The notes under the pieces were generated by a model. That model was not told the origin of the DNA. It saw only the letters and a program-made list of their open reading frames with translations, and did no database searches. From contig CANKUB010000035.1 in the NCBI GenBank assembly GCA_947486575.1, forward strand, positions 1 through 38,338: a stretch of 38,338 nt of DNA, in the 5' to 3' direction. Both the position numbers and the translations under genes were made by a program. The DNA comes from Betaproteobacteria bacterium. GTDB lineage: Bacteria > Pseudomonadota > Gammaproteobacteria > Burkholderiales > SG8-41. Below, piece after piece: positions 32,690 to 38,338 of the stretch (position 1 is its first letter; the number at the start of each line of letters is the position of its first letter).

Positions 32690-33667
32690 ATGTTTAAAAA
32701 CAAATGGTTATTGAGAATTTTGAGCGCCGGGCTAACGGCTTTTGTGGGTAACGCGATGGCGCAGGACAAATACCCCTCCAAGCCGATTCGCCTGATCGTA
32801 GCGTTTCCGGCCGGTGGCTCCACGGACATCATCGCGCGGCTGGTCGGCCAAAAGCTTGGCGAAAAACTGGGCCAGCAGGTAGTTGTCGATAACCGTGGCG
32901 GCGCTGGCGGCACCATTGGCACCGAAATTGCTGCGCGTGCCACGCCCGACGGCTACACGCTGACGATGGGCACTACCAGCACGCATGTGATCGCAGTCGG
33001 TGCGTATAAAACGCTCAGGTACGATCCGGTGAAAGATTTTGAACCGATTACGCTGGTGGCTTCAACGCCGTACCTGCTGGTTGTGAATCCGGCAGTGAAG
33101 GCGAACACCCTTAAAGACTTTGTTGCGCTGGCTAAATCACAGCCGGGCAAGCTGAATTACGCCTCGGCGGGCACCGGCACAACCACGCAGCTTGCCATGG
33201 AAATGCTGAAAACGGCCGCAGGCATCGATGTGTTGCATGTGCCATTCAACGGCAACGGCCCGGCAGGCGTGGCCACCATCGGCGGGCAGGTGCAGGCCTT
33301 GTTTGGCAGCATGCCGGCGGTGTTGCCGCAGGCCAAGGCAGGGCGGCTGCGTCCGCTGGCCGTGGGCACGCCCAAGCGCTCGCCCGCGCTACCGGATGTG
33401 CCGTCGGCCGCTGAAACATATCCTGGCTTCGATGCACAACTGTGGCTGGGATTTTTTGCCCCCAAAGGTACGCCCGCGCCGATTCTGAAGCGCCTGTATG
33501 CTGAGTTGAGCGGCATCGCGCGTTCGCCGGAAATGAAAGAGCAGTTTGAGCGCAACGGCGCTGATCCGCAGGTGAGCAGAGCGCCTGCCGAATTGACCAA
33601 ATTGGTCATCGGCGACGTTGAGAAATACACCAGGGTCATCAAGGCGGCGGGGATTCAGCCGCAGTAG
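32690..33667 (+). CDS. Bug/TctC-family periplasmic solute-binding receptor (copy 6)
   Basis: A receptor of 325 residues with signal LLRILSAGLTAFVGNAMAQ, cleaved near 24. Motifs are KPIRLIVAFPAGGSTDIIARLV, VVVDNRGGAGGTIGTEI, ATPDGYTLTMGTTSTHV, LRYDPVKDFEPITLVAST and LHVPFNGNGPAGVATIGGQVQ. AFPAGGSTD is the most canonical ligand loop of the set. VPFNGNGPA replaces the common VPYKGxxPA, which may alter ligand contacts. GAGG precedes the ATG. It lies 35 bases after copy 5 and 21 bases before copy 7. Confidence 0.93.
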   Translation: MFKNKWLLRILSAGLTAFVGNAMAQDKYPSKPIRLIVAFPAGGSTDIIARLVGQKLGEKLGQQVVVDNRGGAGGTIGTEIAARATPDGYTLTMGTTSTHVIAVGAYKTLRYDPVKDFEPITLVASTPYLLVVNPAVKANTLKDFVALAKSQPGKLNYASAGTGTTTQLAMEMLKTAAGIDVLHVPFNGNGPAGVATIGGQVQALFGSMPAVLPQAKAGRLRPLAVGTPKRSPALPDVPSAAETYPGFDAQLWLGFFAPKGTPAPILKRLYAELSGIARSPEMKEQFERNGADPQVSRAPAELTKLVIGDVEKYTRVIKAAGIQPQ

Positions 33668-33688
33668 TGTCCCAGACAGGAGCGTAAC

Positions 33689-34660
33689 GTGAGCCGTGTG
33701 ACGTGGTGTACGTGGGGTCTGATGGCATTGTTGCCATTGTTGTCATGGGGCGTGCAAGCGCAGGGCTATCCCGTCAAGCCGATACGCTTTATCGTACCGT
33801 TTGCACCCGGCGGTCCGAATGATTTGCTCGCGCGGTTGGTGGGGCAAAAGATCACTGAGCAGTTGCGGCAGCCGGTCATTGTCGAAAATCGCGGTGGCGC
33901 GGGTGGCACGGTGGGGTTGGACGCTGCGGCGAAATCACCGGGTGATGGTTACACGCTGTCGATGGGCGGCTCCAGCAATATGGCAGTAGCGCCCAGCCTC
34001 TACGCGAAGTTGCCCTATGATTCCGTGCGCGATTTCACCTCGGTGATCAATGTCGCGCACGTGCCGTATGCCGTGGCAGTCAATCCCACAGTGCCGGCAA
34101 AAACAGTGAAGGAATTGATTGCCGCTGCGCGCGCCAAAGGGCTGTCGTATGGCTCTTCGGGCACCGGCAGCATGTCGAGTCTGGCGGCGGAATTATTTAA
34201 AGCGACCATCAAAGCGGATATCGTGCATGTGCCCTACAAAGGCACGGCCCCCGCGCTGACTGACGTGATGAGCGGCCAGATCGACATGATGTTTGCTGAT
34301 CTGGCGGTGATACAGCCGCATGTGGGCAGTGGCAAATTGCGTGTGCTGGCGCTGTGTGGGTCAAAACGCATTGCGAGCGCGCCGTCGATTCCAACCATTG
34401 CTGAATCTGCTTTGAAAGACTACGTCATTGAGCCGTGGTTTGGTGTGGTGGGCCCGGCACATGTGCCGCGCGACACCGTGACGCGTCTGAATCAGGTGAT
34501 TGCCGCCGGGCTGAAGGCACCAGATGTTCAGCAGCGTCTCGCCAGTCTGGGCTACGAAGCGATCGGCGGCAGCGCGGAGCAATTTTCGGCAACCATCAAG
34601 GCGGACATCGCCGCCTATGCGCGCATTATCCGGGCGGCGGGGATCAAGGCGGATTTGTAG
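33689..34660 (+). CDS. Bug/TctC-family periplasmic solute-binding receptor (copy 7)
   Basis: A receptor of 323 residues and last of the tandem trio. The start is GTG 33689 with CAGGAG upstream. An internal ATG at 33722 would leave only a short signal (MALLPLLSWGVQAQG). The signal is cleaved near 25. Motifs are KPIRFIVPFAPGGPNDLLARLV, VIVENRGGAGGTVGLDA, LPYDSVRDFTSVINVAHVPYAVAVNPTVPA, VHVPYKGTAPALTDVMSGQID and EPWFGVVGPAHVPRDTV. Similarity to copy 3 in the PGGPxD(I/L)LARL loop suggests a related ligand. Its stop lies 8 bases from that of the convergent hydrolase gene. Confidence 0.93.
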   Translation: MSRVTWCTWGLMALLPLLSWGVQAQGYPVKPIRFIVPFAPGGPNDLLARLVGQKITEQLRQPVIVENRGGAGGTVGLDAAAKSPGDGYTLSMGGSSNMAVAPSLYAKLPYDSVRDFTSVINVAHVPYAVAVNPTVPAKTVKELIAAARAKGLSYGSSGTGSMSSLAAELFKATIKADIVHVPYKGTAPALTDVMSGQIDMMFADLAVIQPHVGSGKLRVLALCGSKRIASAPSIPTIAESALKDYVIEPWFGVVGPAHVPRDTVTRLNQVIAAGLKAPDVQQRLASLGYEAIGGSAEQFSATIKADIAAYARIIRAAGIKADL

Positions 34661-34668
34661 TTGGCGAT

Positions 34669-35439
34669 TCAGTTGCTTTTGATCCATGCAGCGATCTTGC
34701 CCACGACCTCGACTTCGATGCCGTTATAGCCGTGATAGGCGCGCGCACCGCAGGCATCGCCATTGCTGATGCCGCCGTCGAACACCATCGTATCTGTTTT
34801 CTTCAGATGTTTCAGTTTATCGGTCAATCGAGGCAAATCGGAAAACAGGCAGGCGCGGCAACTATCCTGCCGATGATGGGTGACGAGTACCGGCACACTG
34901 ATGCGATCCAGCGCCATGGCCGATACGGGCTGCTCACGCCGGTCTGCCAGCACGCTGGATGTCAGTACCAATCCGTCTGCGCCGCCTTCTGTTTGCGCTA
35001 ACTGCGTTGCGATGTAGGCCACTGATTGTGTACCGCGGCTGGTGCCGATCAGCCAAACAGGGAGTTTTAGCTCCTGCCTGAGCCAGGCAATTGCAGCCCT
35101 TGCATCGGCGACGTGTTCGGCACTTTGGCGAAATCCATCCAGGGTTTGGCGGTCGGATGGGGCATCAATCACGGCTACCGCCAAACCGTTGTCTGCAAAG
35201 GTCTGGCGTGAGCGCACGAGAAAATTGCCGCTGCGTTTAATGCCGCCATCGGGCGAAATTTCGATACTGCCGTCGCCACCGGCAAACAGGATAACGGCTG
35301 CCGTTGCACTTTCCGCAGGCAGCAACAAGAAGCGCTGTGTGACACCGCTGCGGGAAGGCACATCGACTACCCGCGTGGTTTGCGCCGAGGTAACGGCAGC
35401 GGATAAAAATAATAATGGAAACAATAGGTTACGTAACAT
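34669..35439 (-). CDS. Secreted alpha/beta hydrolase
   Basis: A protein of 256 residues with signal peptide NLLFPLLFLSAAVTSAQT (cut near 19). The hydrolase core has strand-turn FAGGDGSIE for the oxyanion region and nucleophile S134 in LIGTSRGTQSV (GxSxG as GTSRG). The likely acid and histidine lie late (VTHHRQDSC and GYNGIEVEV). Cysteines in DSCRAC and GDACGAR could form disulfides in the periplasm. It resembles dienelactone-hydrolase-type periplasmic hydrolases of about 250 residues. The substrate is unknown. It is encoded 18 bases downstream of the FAD oxidoreductase gene on the same strand, so the two are likely co-transcribed. Confidence 0.85.
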   Translation of the reverse strand: MLRNLLFPLLFLSAAVTSAQTTRVVDVPSRSGVTQRFLLLPAESATAAVILFAGGDGSIEISPDGGIKRSGNFLVRSRQTFADNGLAVAVIDAPSDRQTLDGFRQSAEHVADARAAIAWLRQELKLPVWLIGTSRGTQSVAYIATQLAQTEGGADGLVLTSSVLADRREQPVSAMALDRISVPVLVTHHRQDSCRACLFSDLPRLTDKLKHLKKTDTMVFDGGISNGDACGARAYHGYNGIEVEVVGKIAAWIKSN

Positions 35440-35457
35440 CGTTTGCTCCGGATTAGA

Positions 35458-37020
35458 TCAGCCTCGGGCGCGCGCAGCGCCCGCACCCGCAAGACGCCCG
35501 GTGACAAAACATTCCGCGATATTGCCGCCGGATAAATACAAATGCCCGAACGCACTGCCGAGTTCGCCCGCAGCGTACAGGCGCGGAATCGGTGCGCCGT
35601 AAGCATCGATGATGCGTGACTGCGCATCGTGTACCGGGCCGCCTTGCGTGTTGGAAAGCGTGGCCCACACTGGCGCGCCGTAGAACGGGGGCTTGACGAT
35701 GGGCGTCATGCTGGCGGGCGGTCGCCCAAAGTCGCCATCTTCGCCTTTCGCGCACTGCTCATTCCATCGCGCTACGCTGGCCGTTACCGTCGCGGGATCG
35801 ACGCCCAGTTTCTGCGCCAGCGCTTCGAGTGTATCCGCGCGTGTGAGGATGCCGTTTTCGACTTCGCGTAAATTGTCGTCGCTCCATTCGTAGCGCACAC
35901 CTTCGTCGTTGGAGGTGGCTTTGCCCAGCGGATACATGCGGCGGCCTTCGTCATCGCAAATCATGATGGCCGGATTACGTGGCGCGGATTGCGTTTCGGG
36001 GTCGAAATATTGCATCGGGCGCACGCCGGTATCCTGCGTGTACGGCTGATATTCAGACATGAAGCGTTTACCGCGCTGATCAAGCAGTATCCACGCCATC
36101 TTCAACTTCACACGGTCTTTTTCGCCAGGAAACCAGTCGGGAAATCGTTTAAGCCGAATCGCGTAGGGGTAGCCTGGGTCGCTGTGGCGGAAGCCATATG
36201 CACCGTGAATCAGCCACATATGCCAAAGTGCGGCACCGAGGTCTTGCGCCATGCGAATGCCGTCGCCGGTGTTAGTACGCGCGGCGGCGTTAAGCACCGG
36301 ATTGCCTTCAAGAAACTGCTGCTTGATTTCGGGGCTGCCCTCGAATCCGCCACACGCCAGCACCACGCCGCGTCGCGCCTGGATGTTGCGCTCGACGCCA
36401 TTACTGCGAATGCACACGCCGAGCACTTCGCGCGTGGCCGGGTCGGATATCAGGCGCAGGGCCGACGTGCCGAGGCGCACTTCGATGCCGCGTTTGATCA
36501 CGTTGTCGTGCACAACCTTGAAGAGCTTTGGGCCGTTGGGCGCTCCATTGGCCCACGGATATTCTTTTGCAGCATCAAAGCCCGGCACATCGATTACCGA
36601 CGTGTGATAGAACGCCTCCGTTCCGGGCAGCGGATAGTTCGCGCTGATACGGCGCAAATATGGGTCGCCGCTGGTCGCCCGCAGCTCATTTTCTTCAATG
36701 GACGTTTGAATGTGTGCGTTACTCACACGCCCCAACTCGCGCACATAGGCTTCCATTTCAAACATGCCGTTGGCCAGCGCACGGTTAACGTCATCCGGCG
36801 TGCGCCCGCCGTTGGTCGCTTTAAGATAGTTGAATGCGCCGTCGCAATCACGCGCGCTGCGCACCGCGCCATACGAGCAGATGGACAGGCCGCCTGGGAC
36901 AGTGGATTTTTCGATGATCAGCGTTTTTGCGCCGTGGTCTGCGGCGGTGATCGCGGAAATCGCGCCACCGTGACCGAATCCGGCGACGATTACATCGAAT
37001 GATGCATTAAAATCAGGCAT
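35458..37020 (-). CDS. FAD-dependent oxidoreductase (fumarate reductase/ketosteroid dehydrogenase-like flavoprotein)
   Basis: A flavoprotein of 520 residues. The dinucleotide motif is GFGHGGA at 14-20 and the FAD ribose-binding acid is in LIIEKSTVPGGLS. A second FAD segment near the end reads YAAGELGSAFGHLYLSGGNIAEC. The middle holds a capping domain typical of FAD_binding_2 proteins. VLACGGFEGSPEIKQQFL is the usual internal motif. Members include fumarate reductase-like subunits, 3-ketosteroid dehydrogenase and tricarballylate dehydrogenase; this one is cytosolic with no signal. AAAGG precedes the ATG. It lies just ahead of the secreted hydrolase gene. Confidence 0.9.
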   Translation of the reverse strand: MPDFNASFDVIVAGFGHGGAISAITAADHGAKTLIIEKSTVPGGLSICSYGAVRSARDCDGAFNYLKATNGGRTPDDVNRALANGMFEMEAYVRELGRVSNAHIQTSIEENELRATSGDPYLRRISANYPLPGTEAFYHTSVIDVPGFDAAKEYPWANGAPNGPKLFKVVHDNVIKRGIEVRLGTSALRLISDPATREVLGVCIRSNGVERNIQARRGVVLACGGFEGSPEIKQQFLEGNPVLNAAARTNTGDGIRMAQDLGAALWHMWLIHGAYGFRHSDPGYPYAIRLKRFPDWFPGEKDRVKLKMAWILLDQRGKRFMSEYQPYTQDTGVRPMQYFDPETQSAPRNPAIMICDDEGRRMYPLGKATSNDEGVRYEWSDDNLREVENGILTRADTLEALAQKLGVDPATVTASVARWNEQCAKGEDGDFGRPPASMTPIVKPPFYGAPVWATLSNTQGGPVHDAQSRIIDAYGAPIPRLYAAGELGSAFGHLYLSGGNIAECFVTGRLAGAGAARARG

Positions 37021-37091
37021 AATTTAACCTTTGGAATCCTATACTTACGATCAGGTTCTGCTTTCAGGTAAAAGGGTTAAAAAAGCCCATT

Positions 37092-37118
37092 AAAAAAAGC
37101 CGCTAAAGCGGCTTTTTT
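37092..37118 (-). terminator. Rho-independent terminator after mlaA
   Basis: The stem AAAAAAGCCGC/GCGGCTTTTTT with loop TAAA has A-runs and T-runs on both sides and so works in either direction. It lies 21 bases beyond the mlaA stop and separates mlaA from the FAD oxidoreductase gene. Confidence 0.9.
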
Positions 37119-37138
37119 ATGTTGGGGCTGGCGCGACA

Positions 37139-38137
37139 TTAATCTCCAGCCTGCGCCCAAACCCGCACCACGTGATTTGTTTGCTCAGGAGCAGCTTCGC
37201 CCGCTGCCGTGGGCTCGGTGGGGAGTTCTGCTTCGGCTTGCGGTTCGGCTGCGGCGGGTGCTGCTATTGCTGGAGCCGAGGGCGCTGTAGCAGCCGCACG
37301 TGCGGGTGTCCAGTCATCTGATGGTGTGGTGAGCACGGTACTGCCTGCTGCTGCGCTTTCACGAATCGGCGACGTGGGGATGCCATCGATTTTGGCGCGC
37401 GGTTGGCTATCGAGTTCTGCACCATCATCTTTTTCGCGCGGCGGCGCGCCGTCGTATACCAGGCTTCGGCGGCGCTGCAGATAGGCATCACGCAGGAACT
37501 CATACGGATCAAGCGCTGCGGTTTCGAGAATTTTTGAGGTATCCAGCAAATCAGCGCGCTGGCTCAGTGCTCGCGTGCCCCACAGGCTGTTGCGCAGCCT
37601 CATCGAGCGCACGTAGGTAATGGGGTCGGTCTTGTAATCGACCACACGCGCCACGGCGTCGCGGAGGTTACTGGGGCCGACAATGGGCAGCACCAGATAT
37701 GGGCCGTCGCCCACACCCCACCAACCGAGCGTTTGGCCGAAATCTTCGTTGTGTTTTTCCAGCCCGAACTGCGTGGCTACGTCAAAAATGCCTACTACGC
37801 CAATGGTGCTGTTGACCAGCACACGACCGACATCAGACACTGCGTTGACCAATTTTCCCTGGAGCAGGTTATTTAACGCAACCAGCACGTCATTTACATT
37901 GGCGAAAACGTTGGAAATACCGGTGCGGACTGCGGCGGGAAATACTGCGCGATAGCCTTCCGCCACCGGGCGGATCAGTGCAGTGTCTACGCCGTCATTG
38001 AAGCTGTAAATGGCGCGATTCATGGGCTCCAGCGGATCACGTGGACTGTTGGTGGCACAGCCGCCGAGCAGCAAAAGCGGCAGCAGCAGCGACATGAACA
38101 GGACGCGTAACGAGCGTAATTGCGGGCGGGTGGGCAT
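37139..38137 (-). CDS. mlaA: Phospholipid-binding lipoprotein MlaA (VacJ) with long C-terminal tail
   Basis: A lipoprotein of 332 residues. The signal ends LLLLGGC, with the lipidated cysteine at residue 27 (LGGC lipobox). The MlaA core follows: DPLEPMNRAIYSFND, VRTGISNVFANVNDVLVALNNLLQGK, FGLEKHNEDFGQTLGWWGVGDGPYLVLPIVGPSNLRDAV. It sits in the outer membrane and removes surface phospholipid for the Mla system. About 100 extra residues rich in Ala, Pro and Glu follow the core (E. coli MlaA has 251 in all). The frame stays open upstream to 38335, but ATG 38137 begins the signal peptide. No mlaC or other mla gene lies downstream. Confidence 0.93.
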   Translation of the reverse strand: MPTRPQLRSLRVLFMSLLLPLLLLGGCATNSPRDPLEPMNRAIYSFNDGVDTALIRPVAEGYRAVFPAAVRTGISNVFANVNDVLVALNNLLQGKLVNAVSDVGRVLVNSTIGVVGIFDVATQFGLEKHNEDFGQTLGWWGVGDGPYLVLPIVGPSNLRDAVARVVDYKTDPITYVRSMRLRNSLWGTRALSQRADLLDTSKILETAALDPYEFLRDAYLQRRRSLVYDGAPPREKDDGAELDSQPRAKIDGIPTSPIRESAAAGSTVLTTPSDDWTPARAAATAPSAPAIAAPAAAEPQAEAELPTEPTAAGEAAPEQTNHVVRVWAQAGD

Positions 38138-38174
38138 AGGGTAAGGCCTTGTTTTTCTTGATTTTGCTATAGTT

Positions 38175-38188
38175 AACGCACGTGCGTT
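38175..38188. promoter_or_regulatory. 14-bp perfect palindrome upstream of mlaA, candidate operator
   Basis: AACGCACGTGCGTT is a perfect palindrome. On the minus strand it overlaps a TTGAAC hexamer (38192-38187), with TATAGC 14 bases beyond. A palindrome between possible -35 and -10 boxes, 38 bases ahead of the mlaA start, is where a TetR-like repressor would bind. The spacing of the boxes is short, so the promoter itself is uncertain. Confidence 0.45.
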
Positions 38189-38338
38189 CAAGCTCTGTGT
38201 TCGACACTGAGTTGACATTATAGCAAGCCGAATCGAGCGCCAACAGTAAACAATCCGCGAAATAGAGTGATAAAACCGCAGGTGTGCGATTTTCGCAATG
38301 TAGGCGACGGCTACGAAGTTAGCTGCGTGCGCCACGCA

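Noticed and set aside
31665-34660. The three tandem Bug genes as a recent DNA triplication or repeat array
   Set aside because: The proteins share only family-level motifs and differ throughout in signal peptides and loops, so the duplication is old and no DNA-level repeat is present.
35989-37002. A 337-codon plus-strand frame inside the FAD oxidoreductase gene
   Set aside because: The minus strand has the FAD motifs and a ribosome binding site; the plus frame is a shadow with no family features.
38138-38335. An N-terminal extension of MlaA by 66 residues
   Set aside because: The extension lies ahead of a normal lipoprotein signal peptide and covers the palindrome and promoter region; a lipoprotein signal must be at the N-terminus.
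1-38338. CRISPR arrays, tRNA or rRNA genes
   Set aside because: No regularly spaced direct repeats, no cloverleaf with a CCA end, and no rRNA-like segments were noticed on either strand; a tRNA search program was not available.

Overview
The window looks like chromosomal DNA from a betaproteobacterium, most likely of the order Burkholderiales. The main reasons are seven intact periplasmic Bug/TctC-type solute receptors plus the relic of an eighth, a class I PHA synthase followed by an acetoacetyl-CoA reductase very close in sequence to the Cupriavidus type, a grpE-dnaK-dnaJ cluster with a sigma-32 promoter, and moderately GC-rich coding DNA with long shadow frames. The species cannot be named from this.

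Layout. 1-2000 is a mobile-element scrapyard. It holds a small membrane-protein gene whose second half appears to lie inverted, a gene fragment interrupted by the 3' end (domains V and VI) of a group II intron, and a RAYT/IS200-like transposase. 2037-5457 reads forward: a 3-hydroxyisobutyrate-dehydrogenase-like enzyme overlapping an LVIVD-repeat protein, a large inverted repeat, and a COG0523 metal-chaperone GTPase. 5496-7335 reads backward: DUF6812, HpxZ/AtzH-like and Bug. 7606-10458 reads forward: an acyl-CoA dehydrogenase and a four-domain rhodanese. 10535-18050 reads backward: phaB, phaC, a ZIP transporter, dnaJ, dnaK and grpE.

18219-34660 is an accessory catabolic region. It has a Bug relic, a LysR regulator, a flavin monooxygenase, an ACMSD-type amidohydrolase, six Bug receptors (three in direct tandem), a dimeric dUTPase, a DUF599 membrane protein, a nucleotide cyclase, a second LVIVD protein and a D-2-hydroxyacid dehydrogenase. 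34669-38137 reads backward: a secreted alpha/beta hydrolase, an FAD-dependent oxidoreductase and an MlaA lipoprotein with a long tail.

The most notable item is at 25406-25942. Its frame is interrupted by a single UGA exactly where the sequence reads GD-U-GSCSSGS, and a SECIS-like hairpin follows. It is best read as a full-length UGSC-family selenoprotein of 178 residues with selenocysteine at position 95. It is preceded by a likely partner protein and a Bug receptor and followed by a strong terminator. A naive annotation would cut it at 94 residues.

Other points of interest are a recurring AT-rich motif in the intergenic gaps, two LVIVD proteins that each sit beside an NAD(P)-dependent dehydrogenase, and Bug receptors without any TctA/TctB transporter subunits.
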